Below are positions 35,001 to 43,768 of a stretch of DNA of 64,000 nucleotides, piece after piece. Positions within the stretch are counted from its first letter, which is position 1, and every line of letters begins with the position of its first letter. Source of the stretch: Corynebacterium hansenii (GTDB taxonomy: Bacteria; Actinomycetota; Actinomycetes; Mycobacteriales; Mycobacteriaceae); NCBI RefSeq assembly GCF_030408795.1, contig NZ_CP047211.1, positions 620,001 to 684,000 on the forward strand, in the 5' to 3' direction. Position numbers and translations under genes: made by a program. A model generated the notes under the pieces. That model saw nothing but the letters and a program-made list of their open reading frames with translations. It had not been told where the DNA came from and made no database searches.

Positions 35001-37704
35001 CCCGGCCGAGGGCCTTCTCGCCCTCGACGACCGCGAACACCGCCGTGCCGAGCGCCACGATCAGGCCCCACTGCGCGGCGCCCAGCGGCGCCGACCCGAA
35101 GGCCGCGTGCATGAACGGCGCGTAGGTGAACAGCAGCTGCAGGGCGACCAGCGCCGCCACCGCGATCCACGACGCGGGGTTGGTGGTGAACAGGTCCGCC
35201 CGGAAGCTGTGCTCCCGCAGGTGGCGGGCGTTGAACAGGTACCAGATCTGGCCGACGACCAGCGCGTTGACGGCGAGCGTCCGGGCCGTCCCCACCGCGG
35301 TGCCGCCGTCGAGCGCCCAATAGAACACCGCCATGGTCATCCCGCCCAGCAGCAGGGACACGACGGCGATGCGGATGCCGGCCATGCCGTCGAGAAGCGG
35401 CTCGCCGGGGTCGCGCGGCGGCCGGTCCATGACGTCCGGCTCGGGGTCCTCGAACGCCAGCGCCACGCCGAGCGTCACCGCGCAGACCATGTTCACCCAC
35501 AGGATCTGCAGGGGCGTCAGCGGCAGCGTCAGGTTCGCCATCACCGCGGCGAACATGACCAGCGCCTCGCTGCCGTTGGTCGGCAGCATGTAGACGATGG
35601 TCTTGCGCAGGTTGTCGTGGATGGCGCGGCCCTCGCGGACGGCGCGGGCGATGGACGAGAAGTTGTCGTCGGCGAGCACGACGTCGGCGGCTTCCTTCGT
35701 CGCCTCGGTGCCCTTGACGCCCATGGCCACGCCCACGTCGGCGCGCTTGAGGGCCGGGGCGTCGTTGACGCCGTCGCCGGTCATGGACACGACCTCGCCG
35801 AGCGATTGCAGCCCGCCGACGAGCCGCAGCTTGTGCTCGGGGGAGGTGCGGGCGAAGACGTCGTGGGCGGCGGCCGCGCGGGCGAGTTCCCCGTCGTCCA
35901 TCGCCTCGAGCTCGCGGCCGGTGATGGCGGGGATCTCGCCGGTGGCGGGGTCGGGGTCGCCGATGCCCATTTCGCGGGCGATGGCGGAGGCGGTGCCGGC
36001 GTGGTCGCCGGTGATCATCTTCACGCGGATGCCGGCGGCCCGGCAGTGCGCCACGGCCTCGATGGCCTCGGGCCGCGGCGGGTCGATGATGCCGTAGAGC
36101 CCCGCGAAGGTGAACCCGCCCAGGGCGACGTCGTTTTCGTCGAGGTCCCCGTCGCTTTCCGACGCCCCGCCGCGCCGGAACGCGCCCGCCAGGACCCGCA
36201 GGCCGCGCCCGGAGAGGCGGTCGATTTCCGCCTCCCAGAATCCCCGGTCGAGCCCGCGGACCCCGCCGCCGGGCGCGATTTCGTGGGTGCACAGGTCCAG
36301 CAGCCGGTCGGGCGCGCCCTTGAGGAAGACGCTGCCGTCGTCGCCGCCGGCGGGTGCGGGCGGGAGATCGTGGGGCGCGGGCGCGTCGTCGTGGACGGCC
36401 ATCCACTTGTTGTCGGAGTTGAAGGGGACGTCGCTGACGCGGTCGTCGGCGCCGCGGGAGTGGCCCGCCTTCAGGGCGAAGACGCGCAGCGCGCCGTCGG
36501 TGGGTTCGCCGACGAGGAGCCACCGGCCGTCCTTGCGCCGCCCCTCGGCCTCGTTGGCGCGGTCGGCGATGGCGGCCAGCGCGCGGATGGCCGGGTCGCC
36601 GGCGGCCGGGCCGGACAGTTCGCCGTCGGGGGAGTAGCCGGTGCCGGAGATCTCCACCGGCCCGGCGGCGACGACGGCCTCGCGCACCGTCATCTCGTTC
36701 TTGGTCAGCGTGCCGGTCTTGTCGGTGCAGATCACCGACACGGAGCCGAGGGTCTCCACCGCGCCGAGTTTGCGGGTGATGGCGTTGCGCCGGGCCATGA
36801 CCTGCACGCCGCGGGCCAGGGCGATGGCCATCACCGCGGGCAGCCCCTCGGGAATGGCGGCGACGGCGAAGCTGATCGCCTGGAGCCCGACGTCGAGGAG
36901 GGCGGAGCCGTGCACCAGGCGCGAGACGGCCATGAGCAGGACCGCCAGGCCGACGACGATGAAGGTCAGCTGCTTCCCGAACTTCGCCATCGACCGGGTC
37001 AGCGGCGTCTCCAGCGTCTGCACGTCGCCGAGCATGCGGTCGATGCGGCCGATCTCGGTGTCGCGCCCGATGGCGGTGACCACGCCCGCGCCGGTGCCCG
37101 CCACGGCCAGCGTGCCGGAGAAGGCCATGGAGGTGCGGTCGCCGACGCCGGCATCGGCGGGGACCGGCTCGGCGCCCTTGGTGACGGGCTCGGATTCGCC
37201 GGTCAGCGGCGATTCGTCGACGCGCAGATCGGAGGTGCGCAGCAGCCGCAGGTCCGCGGGCACGCGGTCGCCCGGGCCGAGGAGGACGACGTCGCCGGCG
37301 ACGAGCTCATCGGCGGGGACGGTGACGGGCGAGCCGTCGCGAAGCACCCGCGCCGACGCCGTCAGCATGGTCCGCAGGCCCTCCAGCGCCTTCTCGGCCT
37401 GCCCCTCCTGGATGAAGCCGATGAGGGCGTTGACCACCACCACCAGCAGGATCACCGCGGTGTCGATCCAGTGCCGCATCAGGGCCGTGATCGCGGCCGC
37501 GGCCAGGAGCACGTGGATCAGCGGGTCGTTGAAATGGCCCAGAAAACGCGTGACGACGCCGTCGCGGTCCGGTTCGGGCAGAGCGTTGGGCCCGTCGGAC
37601 GCGAGGCGTCGCGAAGCTTCGGCGGAGGCGAGTCCCCCGTCGCCGGAATTCACCAGCGACAGGGCATCGGAGGTGCTCAGGGCGTGGGGTTCATGGTCGG
37701 CCAT
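34930..37704 (-). CDS. P2-type cation-transporting ATPase (Ca2+/cation, PacL-like)
   Basis: This 924-residue ATPase has the N-terminal cation-ATPase domain, TGES loop (SPLTGESEPVTKG), PEGL motif in TM4 (VAAIPEGLPAVMAIAL), phosphorylation site ICTDKTGTLTKNE near Asp327, the KGAPDRLL nucleotide-binding motif and TGDGVNDAPALKRADVG. About ten membrane segments are visible. The PEGLP motif and layout fit P2-type Ca2+ or Na+/K+-like pumps. The C-terminal tail is Arg/Pro-rich and runs 71 bases into the convergent ylbL gene, an unusually long overlap. Ion specificity is not settled. Confidence 0.9.
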   Translation of the reverse strand: MADHEPHALSTSDALSLVNSGDGGLASAEASRRLASDGPNALPEPDRDGVVTRFLGHFNDPLIHVLLAAAAITALMRHWIDTAVILLVVVVNALIGFIQEGQAEKALEGLRTMLTASARVLRDGSPVTVPADELVAGDVVLLGPGDRVPADLRLLRTSDLRVDESPLTGESEPVTKGAEPVPADAGVGDRTSMAFSGTLAVAGTGAGVVTAIGRDTEIGRIDRMLGDVQTLETPLTRSMAKFGKQLTFIVVGLAVLLMAVSRLVHGSALLDVGLQAISFAVAAIPEGLPAVMAIALARGVQVMARRNAITRKLGAVETLGSVSVICTDKTGTLTKNEMTVREAVVAAGPVEISGTGYSPDGELSGPAAGDPAIRALAAIADRANEAEGRRKDGRWLLVGEPTDGALRVFALKAGHSRGADDRVSDVPFNSDNKWMAVHDDAPAPHDLPPAPAGGDDGSVFLKGAPDRLLDLCTHEIAPGGGVRGLDRGFWEAEIDRLSGRGLRVLAGAFRRGGASESDGDLDENDVALGGFTFAGLYGIIDPPRPEAIEAVAHCRAAGIRVKMITGDHAGTASAIAREMGIGDPDPATGEIPAITGRELEAMDDGELARAAAAHDVFARTSPEHKLRLVGGLQSLGEVVSMTGDGVNDAPALKRADVGVAMGVKGTEATKEAADVVLADDNFSSIARAVREGRAIHDNLRKTIVYMLPTNGSEALVMFAAVMANLTLPLTPLQILWVNMVCAVTLGVALAFEDPEPDVMDRPPRDPGEPLLDGMAGIRIAVVSLLLGGMTMAVFYWALDGGTAVGTARTLAVNALVVGQIWYLFNARHLREHSFRADLFTTNPASWIAVAALVALQLLFTYAPFMHAAFGSAPLGAAQWGLIVALGTAVFAVVEGEKALGRVIRRSGRRPGRRAPSPRRPATRP

Positions 37705-37723
37705 CGCCCCCAGCGTATCCGCG

Positions 37724-39133
37724 TCAGCGGCCGGAGAGCACCCGGTTGCGCTCCCACTCGGCGACCTCGTTGGCCGACGCCCGCAGTTGCGGGTCGAAGT
37801 CCAGGTAGGCCTTCGTTTCCCGGGCGATGAGGCCGGACAGGACGATCAGGCCGATGAGGTTCGGCAGGGCCATCAGGCCGTTGAGGGCGGAGGCGAAGGC
37901 CCACACCGTCTCCAGCTCGGTGACGGCGCCGACGTAGACGACGCACGTGAAGATGAAGCGGTAGGGGATCGTCCCGTGGCGGCCGACGATGGACTCCAGG
38001 GCGCGCTCGCCGTAGTAGGACCAGCCGAGCATCGTCGAGAACGCGAAGAACACGATGGACAGGGCCACCAGCTGGCCGCCGAAGGTGCCCGGCAGGCCCG
38101 CGGAGAATGCGTGGGCGGTCATGGCGCCGGCGTCCTCGGCGCCCTCCTCCCAGGCGCCGGTGGTGATGATGACCAGGCCGGTGAAGGACACGACGATGAT
38201 GGTGTCGATGAACGTCTGGGTCATGGAGACCAGGCCCTGGCGGACCGGGTGGGTGGTGGTCGCCGCGGCGGCGGCGATGGCGCCCGAGCCCATGCCGGAC
38301 TCGTTGGAGAACAGGCCGCGGGCGACGCCCATCTGGATGGCCAGGATGATGCCCGCGCCCGCGAAGCCGCCGACGGCGGAGGTGCCGGTGAACGCGTCGG
38401 TGAAGATCAGCCCGATGGCGTCGGGGATGGCGGAGATGTTGGCCACGAGGACCCAGATGGCGGCGGCGATGTAGAGGATGATCATCATCGGCACGAAGGC
38501 CGCGGTGAAGCGGCCGATGGACTTGATGCCGCCGATGAGCACCGCGCCGACGAGGATGAACATGATGGCGCCGGTGGCCGAGGCCGGCAGGCCGAACACG
38601 TTCTCCAGGTTGGTGGCCACGGCGTTGCCCTGCGTCAGGTTGCCGATGCCGAACGCGGCGATGGCCGCGAACACCGCGAAGAGGTAGGCGAGGACCTTGC
38701 CGAAGGAGTTCGGGATGGCCTTCTTCAGGTAGTACTGCGGGCCGCCGGACTGTTCGCCGGCGGCGTCGGTGGTGCGGTACTTGACGCCGAGGAACGCCTC
38801 GGCGTACTTCGACGCCATGCCGACGAGGCCGGTGACCCACATCCAGAACAGGGCGCCCGGGCCGCCGAGGCCGATGGCGGTGGCGACGCCGACGATGTTG
38901 CCGACGCCGACCGTCGCGGCCAGCGCGGTGGACAGGGCCTGGTACTGGGAAATGTCGCCTTCGCCGCCGTCGTCCTTGCGTTCGATGAGGCCCAGGCGCA
39001 GCGACGGGCCGAGCATGCGCAGCTGCACCGCGCCGAGGCGGATGGTCAGCCACAGGCCCGTGCCCAGCAGCAGGGGGATGAGGAGGAAGGGGCTCCAGAC
39101 GAAGGAGTCGAGCCCGCTGAAGAATTCGTTCAT
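37724..39133 (-). CDS. Alanine/glycine:cation symporter (AGCS family)
   Basis: This 469-residue protein has about ten to eleven hydrophobic segments and the AGCS signature ATVGVGNIVGVATAIGLGGPGALFWMW near residues 85-110. FSNESGMGSGAIAAAAATT lies near 275. It would import Ala or Gly with Na+ or H+. TAACTT ends seven bases before ATG 39133 and CTCCCCC offers no SD, so the mRNA is probably leaderless. It ends 19 bases before the ATPase start on the same strand and may be co-transcribed. Confidence 0.9.
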   Translation of the reverse strand: MNEFFSGLDSFVWSPFLLIPLLLGTGLWLTIRLGAVQLRMLGPSLRLGLIERKDDGGEGDISQYQALSTALAATVGVGNIVGVATAIGLGGPGALFWMWVTGLVGMASKYAEAFLGVKYRTTDAAGEQSGGPQYYLKKAIPNSFGKVLAYLFAVFAAIAAFGIGNLTQGNAVATNLENVFGLPASATGAIMFILVGAVLIGGIKSIGRFTAAFVPMMIILYIAAAIWVLVANISAIPDAIGLIFTDAFTGTSAVGGFAGAGIILAIQMGVARGLFSNESGMGSGAIAAAAATTTHPVRQGLVSMTQTFIDTIIVVSFTGLVIITTGAWEEGAEDAGAMTAHAFSAGLPGTFGGQLVALSIVFFAFSTMLGWSYYGERALESIVGRHGTIPYRFIFTCVVYVGAVTELETVWAFASALNGLMALPNLIGLIVLSGLIARETKAYLDFDPQLRASANEVAEWERNRVLSGR

Positions 39134-39225
39134 GGGGGAGAAGTTACCGCCCGACCACCCCATTCCGGGCGTGGTAGGGCCGCGAAACGTGGGATTCGCC
39201 CGGGAATCTCACCCCGGGGACGGAT

Positions 39226-39594
39226 TCAGCCCAGGAACACGGACGCCGCCGACGCCCCGGTCACGGCGGTCAGCACGGGGTATCCCACCGCCCACCACGA
39301 TCGGGTGCGCCACAGATCGACGGCCTCGCGCGCCAGGGTCGACCACGTGGACAGCGCCCCGGCGTAACCCGCGCCGACGAAAGCCCAGAGCGGACCCGCG
39401 CCGCCCCACAGCGACCACGCGAGCCCCGCCACCGCGCAGGCGACGACGTTGGCGAAGAACGTCCCGGGCAGGGCGCTGCACGCGATTCGCGCGGAGATCT
39501 CGCCGAACCAGTGCCGCGTAATTCCGCCGAACGCCGCCCCCGCCGCGACGAGGACGAGGGCGAGCAGCGCGCCCGCGGGGGAGTCAACGGGCAC
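39226..39594 (-). CDS. crcB: Fluoride channel subunit CrcB/Fluc (second of pair)
   Basis: This 122-residue protein has four TM segments with Fluc motifs GGITRHWF near residue 23, GTFFANVV near 44 and [12 protein letters not shown] near 78. Paired CrcB genes encode heterodimeric, antiparallel fluoride channels. GTG 39594 overlaps the end of the first crcB gene by 11 bases, fitting coupled synthesis. No fluoride riboswitch is needed or visible for this gene. Confidence 0.9.
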   Translation of the reverse strand: MPVDSPAGALLALVLVAAGAAFGGITRHWFGEISARIACSALPGTFFANVVACAVAGLAWSLWGGAGPLWAFVGAGYAGALSTWSTLAREAVDLWRTRSWWAVGYPVLTAVTGASAASVFLG

Positions 39595-39952
39595 GGGTCA
39601 CCGTCCTCTCCCCGAGCAGGGCGGCCACGGGGCAGGCGACGAGCGTGACGACGACGAGGATCGCCGCTTCCCGTGGGGAGGCGCCGTCGAGAAGCACGAT
39701 GAACGCCGAGAACGTGGTGAAACCTCCCAGCAGCCCCGGCCCGACCAGGGGCCACCACCGCGCCAGGGCGGGCATGGCGGCGACCGCGCCGATGGCGAAG
39801 CAGCCGAGGACGTTGACCAGGACCGTCGACCAGGCGTCGCCGAGCAAAGGCGACGCCGCCCAACCTGCCAGCACCCGCAGCACCGCACCCGCCGCCGACC
39901 CCGCGGCGACCAGCGCATGGGCGCGGGCGCGGGAAACGGAAGGGACGGTCAC
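39584..39952 (-). CDS. crcB: Fluoride channel subunit CrcB/Fluc (first of pair)
   Basis: This 122-residue protein has four TM segments, with [10 protein letters not shown] near residue 22, [13 protein letters not shown] near 43 and [14 protein letters not shown] near 72. GTG 39952 lies seven bases after TACGAT (minus strand, 39960-39965), so transcription should start at the initiation codon. A leaderless start leaves no room for a fluoride riboswitch. The basic N-terminus (SRARAH) and the charge pattern of the partner suit opposite membrane orientations. Confidence 0.9.
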   Translation of the reverse strand: MTVPSVSRARAHALVAAGSAAGAVLRVLAGWAASPLLGDAWSTVLVNVLGCFAIGAVAAMPALARWWPLVGPGLLGGFTTFSAFIVLLDGASPREAAILVVVTLVACPVAALLGERTVTRAR

Positions 39953-40063
39953 GGCACGGATCGTACCCTCCCCCGGATGGGCAGGGGCCGCGCTGCGGCG
40001 CCCGGTGAAAACGGGGACACTGGAAAGGAAACCGGTTACGGCACGACAGCAGGAGGACACCCC

Positions 40064-41707
40064 ATGGCCCACGAGCGCGCCGGGCAGATTGCCCAGCACC
40101 AGGATCTGATCGACGTCGCCGAGCTGGTGACCGCGTACTACACGCGCCACCCGGAGCCGGGCAACGCCGACCAGGCCGTGTCCTTCGGCACCTCCGGCCA
40201 CCGCGGCTCCTCGCTGGACACCGCGTTCAACGAGGACCACATCCACGCCACCACGCAGGCGATCGTCGACTACCGCGCGGGGCAGGGCGTCGAGGGCCCG
40301 CTGTACATCGGCCGCGACACCCACGGGCTGTCCGAGCCCGCCATGATCTCCGCGATCGAGGTGCTCACCGCCAACGGCGTCACCGTCATGGTCGACTCCC
40401 GCGGCCGCTACACCCCGACGCCCGCCGTGTCCCACGCCATCCTGCGGCACAACCGCGACCTGGGCGCCTCCGACCGCCGCCGCGCCGACGGCATCGTGGT
40501 CACCCCCTCGCACAACCCGCCGCGCGACGGCGGCTTCAAGTACAACCCGCCCACCGGCGGCCCCGCCGACTCCGACGCCACCGACTGGATCGCCGCGCGC
40601 GCCAACGAATACCTGGCCGAGGGCCTCGACGGCGTCAAGCGCCAGTCGGCCGACAAGGCCGGCGATCTGGTGGTCAAGCACGACTACATGAACGAGTACG
40701 TCGCCGACCTGCCCAACGTCGTCGACCTCGACGCAATCCGCGGCGCCGGCGTGAAGATCGGCGCCGACCCCATGGGCGGCGCCTCCGTCGACTACTGGGG
40801 CGCCATCGCCGACGCCCACGGCCTCGACCTCACCGTGGTCAACCCGCTGGTCGACGCCACGTGGCGGTTCATGACGCTCGACACCGACGGCAAGATCCGC
40901 ATGGACTGCTCCAGCCCGAACGCCATGGCGTCGCTGATCGGAAATCGCGACAAGTTCGACCTGTCCACCGGCAACGACGCCGACGCCGACCGCCACGGCA
41001 TCGTCACCCCCGACGCGGGGCTGATGAACCCGAACCACTACCTGGCCGTCGCCATCGACTACCTCTTCGCCAACCGCCCGAACTGGGCCGCGGACACCGC
41101 CGTGGGCAAGACCCTCGTGTCCTCCTCGATGGTCGACCGCGTCGTCGCCGACCTGGGCCGCAAGCTCGTGGAGGTGCCCGTCGGCTTCAAGTGGTTCGTG
41201 CCCGGCCTGATGGACGGCTCCGTCGGCTTCGGCGGCGAGGAATCCGCCGGCGCGTCCTTCCTGCGCCACGACGGCACCGTCTGGTCCACCGACAAGGACG
41301 GCCTGATCATGGACCTGCTCGCCGCCGAGATCATCGCCGTGACCGGCAAGACGCCGTCGCAGCGCTACGCGGAGCTGGCCGACAAGTTCGGGGCGCCCGC
41401 CTACGCGCGCACCGACGCCGACGCCACCCGCGAGCAGAAGGCGATCCTCAAGAAGCTCTCGCCGGAGCAGGTCACGGCGGACACGCTGGCGGGCGAACCG
41501 ATCGTCGCCAAGCTCACCGAGGCCCCCGGCAACGGCGCCGCCATCGGCGGCCTGAAGGTGGCCACCGAGAACGCCTGGTTCGCGGCCCGCCCGTCCGGCA
41601 CCGAGGACAAGTACAAGATCTACGCCGAGTCCTTCAAGGGCGCCGACCACCTCGAGCAGGTGCAGGCGGAGGCCCAGGACGTCGTGTCGCAGGTGCTGGG
41701 CGCGTGA
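40064..41707 (+). CDS. pgm: Alpha-D-glucose phosphate-specific phosphoglucomutase
   Basis: This 547-residue enzyme interconverts glucose-1-P and glucose-6-P, feeding glycogen, trehalose and cell-wall sugars. It matches the E. coli Pgm-type length. Motifs are [10 protein letters not shown] near residue 45, phosphoserine site TPSHNPP with Ser149, metal loop [10 protein letters not shown] near 307, sugar loop GEESAG near 390 and phosphate-binding [12 protein letters not shown] near 510. AGGAGG lies eight bases before ATG 40064. The DoxX/MauE-like gene overlaps its stop by one base (TGATG). Confidence 0.95.
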   Translation: MAHERAGQIAQHQDLIDVAELVTAYYTRHPEPGNADQAVSFGTSGHRGSSLDTAFNEDHIHATTQAIVDYRAGQGVEGPLYIGRDTHGLSEPAMISAIEVLTANGVTVMVDSRGRYTPTPAVSHAILRHNRDLGASDRRRADGIVVTPSHNPPRDGGFKYNPPTGGPADSDATDWIAARANEYLAEGLDGVKRQSADKAGDLVVKHDYMNEYVADLPNVVDLDAIRGAGVKIGADPMGGASVDYWGAIADAHGLDLTVVNPLVDATWRFMTLDTDGKIRMDCSSPNAMASLIGNRDKFDLSTGNDADADRHGIVTPDAGLMNPNHYLAVAIDYLFANRPNWAADTAVGKTLVSSSMVDRVVADLGRKLVEVPVGFKWFVPGLMDGSVGFGGEESAGASFLRHDGTVWSTDKDGLIMDLLAAEIIAVTGKTPSQRYAELADKFGAPAYARTDADATREQKAILKKLSPEQVTADTLAGEPIVAKLTEAPGNGAAIGGLKVATENAWFAARPSGTEDKYKIYAESFKGADHLEQVQAEAQDVVSQVLGA

Positions 41708-42147
41708 TGCGGGAGGCCATCGCATTCATCGCCCGCTTCGGGCTCGCCGCGGTGTGGCTGTGGTCCGGCGGCGTGAAGCTCGCGAACCCCCTCGACAGCA
41801 GGCAGGCCATCGCCGCCTACGAACTGCTGCCCGAGGGATGGATCGATTTCCTGGCCACTGCCCTGCCGGCGGGGGAGCTCGTGCTGGGGCTGATGCTGCT
41901 GCTCGGCGTGTTCCTCCGCTGGGCGGGCGCGGCGTCGGCGATCATCCTGGTCGGGTTCATCCTCGGCATCGCCTCCGCGTGGGCGCGGGGCCTGAGCATC
42001 GACTGCGGGTGCTTCGGCGGCGGCGGGTACGACGCCGGCGCGGGCCCGGCCACGTACCTGAAATCCATGGGGCGCGACGCGCTGTTCCTGGCCATGGCGG
42101 CGTGGACGATGTGGCGGCCGTTCGAGCGTTTCGCGTTGCGCCCTTGA
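41707..42147 (+). CDS. MauE/DoxX-family membrane protein, likely electron partner of the DsbA-like protein
   Basis: This 146-residue protein has four TM segments (about residues 5-24, 48-68, 72-92 and 117-135) and a Cys pair in LSIDCGCFGGGG near 97-102. MauE/DoxX-type proteins with such a CxC act as membrane thiol oxidoreductases in place of DsbB/VKOR. It starts ATG 41707 overlapping the pgm stop and precedes a DsbA-like gene, supporting a disulfide-relay role. The pairing is an inference from gene order. Confidence 0.8.
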   Translation: MREAIAFIARFGLAAVWLWSGGVKLANPLDSRQAIAAYELLPEGWIDFLATALPAGELVLGLMLLLGVFLRWAGAASAIILVGFILGIASAWARGLSIDCGCFGGGGYDAGAGPATYLKSMGRDALFLAMAAWTMWRPFERFALRP

Positions 42148-42193
42148 TTCCGCTCGCGTGACCGGCGGGCGGCGGGCCGCTATCGTGTGATCC

Positions 42194-42928
42194 GTGAGCC
42201 AGAAAATCAAGAATCCGAACGAGAAGGGCTCCGGCTTCGTCGTCGGCATCGTCGCCCTCATCGCCATCGTCGCCGCGGTCATCGGCGTCGTCCTGTACAT
42301 GGGGCGCAACCAGCCGATCGAGGGGCTCCCGAACGAGGACGTGTCGTTCTCCGTCCAGGCCAAGGACAACGTCTTCCGGCTGGCCTCCGACAAGGCCGGC
42401 GGCGACGCCGTCGTCGCCCAGGTCTACGAGGACTTCTCCTGCCCCCACTGCGCGGAGATGTCCAAGGGCGGCCACGCGGATGAGCTGCAGGCGCTCAACG
42501 ATGGCAAGCTCGTGGTCGAATACCACCCGCTGAACTTCCTGGACCGCCAGGGCGAGGGGCACTCGACCAAGGCACTGGCCGTCATGCAGCGCATCGCCGA
42601 AACCGGCGACGCCCGCCTGTTCTGGAACTTCCACTCCCTGCTGATGGGCGACATGCAGCAGGCGTACACGTGGGACTTCGAGCAGTACGCCGATCGCCTG
42701 AAGATGATGGACGCGCCCTCCGAGGTCGTCGACGACGTCCGCGACGGCCTGGACCTGTCCGCGGCACGCGAGGCGGCCAAGGCCAACGGCGAGAAGCTCA
42801 ACGGCGCCATCGGCACCATTTCCTCGCCGCACGTCATCGTCGACGGCAAGGACATTCTGAAGGACGCCAAGCAGGGCACTCTTGGAGAGTGGGTCAAGAA
42901 CGCCCTGGAAGCCGGCAAGGCCAAGTAG
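42194..42928 (+). CDS. Membrane-anchored DsbA-family thiol:disulfide oxidoreductase
   Basis: This 244-residue protein has a single N-terminal anchor (about residues 15-36) and an extracytoplasmic thioredoxin fold with active site FSCPHCAEM near residue 82. A cis-Pro loop (ISSPHVIV) lies near 212. It resembles mycobacterial and corynebacterial DsbA-like enzymes that form disulfides in secreted proteins. GTG 42194 follows TATCGT by seven bases, so it has its own leaderless promoter despite closeness to the MauE-like gene. It ends in a strong terminator. Confidence 0.9.
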   Translation: MSQKIKNPNEKGSGFVVGIVALIAIVAAVIGVVLYMGRNQPIEGLPNEDVSFSVQAKDNVFRLASDKAGGDAVVAQVYEDFSCPHCAEMSKGGHADELQALNDGKLVVEYHPLNFLDRQGEGHSTKALAVMQRIAETGDARLFWNFHSLLMGDMQQAYTWDFEQYADRLKMMDAPSEVVDDVRDGLDLSAAREAAKANGEKLNGAIGTISSPHVIVDGKDILKDAKQGTLGEWVKNALEAGKAK

Positions 42929-42938
42929 CCGAATTATC

Positions 42939-42975
42939 CGGCCACCTGGGGATTTGGGTAATCCCCGGGTGGCCG
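42939..42975 (+). terminator. Intrinsic terminator after the DsbA-like gene
   Basis: CGGCCACC-T-GGGGATT and AATCCCC-G-GGTGGCCG pair over about 16 bp around a five-base loop, followed by TGTAATTT. Confidence 0.8.
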
Positions 42976-43032
42976 TGTAATTTACAGGGAGTCCGAGGCG
43001 CGTGCCGGAAGGTGCGGGCGCGGAAATGATCA

Positions 43033-43105
43033 GGGGCTATGGCGCAGCTGGTAGCGCACCACACTGGCAGTGTGGGGGTCAGGGGTTCGAGTCCCCTTAG
43101 CTCCA
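43033..43105 (+). tRNA. tRNA-Ala (anticodon GGC), copy 1
   Basis: This 73-nt cloverleaf has acceptor GGGGCTA/TAGCTCC with the G3-U70 wobble that identifies alanine tRNA. The D-stem is GCGC/GCGC and the anticodon stem CCACA/TGTGG has loop CTGGCAG (anticodon GGC). The T-arm is AGGGG-TTCGAGT-CCCCT with discriminator A. CCA is not encoded. Confidence 0.96.
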
Positions 43106-43107
43106 CA

Positions 43108-43129
43108 GGAAAACGGTTCGCCGTTTTCC
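43108..43129 (+). other. UUCG-capped hairpin between the two tRNA genes
   Basis: GGAAAACGG and CCGTTTTCC form a perfect 9-bp stem closed by a TTCG tetraloop, three bases after the first tRNA. There is no U-run outside the stem, so it may be a processing or stability element, not a terminator. Confidence 0.6.
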
Positions 43130-43166
43130 CGTGGCCGCGGGAGATCGCGGAAACACAACTTCATGC

Positions 43167-43239
43167 GGGGCTATGGCGCAGCTGGTAGCGCACCACACTG
43201 GCAGTGTGGGGGTCAGGGGTTCGAGTCCCCTTAGCTCCA
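43167..43239 (+). tRNA. tRNA-Ala (anticodon GGC), copy 2
   Basis: This 73-nt sequence is identical to copy 1 at 43033, with the same GGC anticodon and G3-U70 pair, 61 bases downstream on the same strand. A tandem duplication is likely. It is followed by a strong terminator. Confidence 0.96.
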
Positions 43240-43246
43240 CTTGAAC

Positions 43247-43288
43247 GGCGGGGCCGCATCCGGGAAACCGGGTGCGGCCCCGCCTTTT
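43247..43288 (+). terminator. Strong intrinsic terminator after the tRNA pair
   Basis: GGCGGGGCCGCA pairs with TGCGGCCCCGCC and continues through a T-G pair and CCGG/CCGG to a GAAA tetraloop, 17 bp in all, followed by TTTT. Confidence 0.9.
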
Positions 43289-43356
43289 GCGTTCGCGGTT
43301 TCTTTTCCGCGGTGATGTGGGCCGGGGCGTCGTACGGGGTTGCGGCTTTCGTGTTC

Positions 43357-43764
43357 TCACTGGCCGGGGTACGAGCCCACGGACCAGTGATTGCCTTCCG
43401 GATCCGCGACGGTGGCGACACGACCGCCGTAGGGCTGGTCGGCGGGCTTTTCGATGGTCGTGGCGCCGTTTGCCAGCGCCTTCTCGTAGGTTGCGTCGAC
43501 GTCGGCGTCCGTCGGGACCACGAGGTAGCAGCACTTCTGCCCCGCCGTGTCGGGGATCTCGTGGGTGCCCGCTCGCCGGTTGGAGCCGAGCATGATCCCG
43601 CCCGAGTCGCGCCACCGCAGTTCGGCATGCTCGACTCGGCTGGGGTCCGCATCGTCGCGGACGACGAGGATTTGCTCGAAACCGAGCGCGGCGAGGAACG
43701 CCAGACCCTTGTCGGCATCGGCGTAGGTGAGGGAGTGGAAAAGCTGGGGCTTGGTCGTCGTCAT
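43357..43764 (-). CDS. VOC-family (glyoxalase/bleomycin-resistance-like) protein
   Basis: This 135-residue protein consists of two beta-alpha-beta-beta-beta units: LFHSLTYADADKGLAFLAALGFEQILVV at the start and GGRVATVADPEGNHWSVGSYPG at the end. The latter is the usual metal-site edge. Acting substrate is unknown. ATG 43764 starts four bases after the stop of the AraC gene, so the two form an operon and the regulator may control it. Confidence 0.85.
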   Translation of the reverse strand: MTTTKPQLFHSLTYADADKGLAFLAALGFEQILVVRDDADPSRVEHAELRWRDSGGIMLGSNRRAGTHEIPDTAGQKCCYLVVPTDADVDATYEKALANGATTIEKPADQPYGGRVATVADPEGNHWSVGSYPGQ

Positions 43765-43768
43765 GCGT

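Noticed and set aside
39953..40063. Fluoride riboswitch upstream of the crcB pair
   Set aside because: The -10 element is seven bases from the start codon, leaving no leader, and no fluoride-aptamer-like pairing was seen.
43033..43356. tRNA-Ala as attachment site of an integrated element
   Set aside because: No integrase gene and no repeat of the tRNA 3' end beyond the second full copy; downstream genes look chromosomal.
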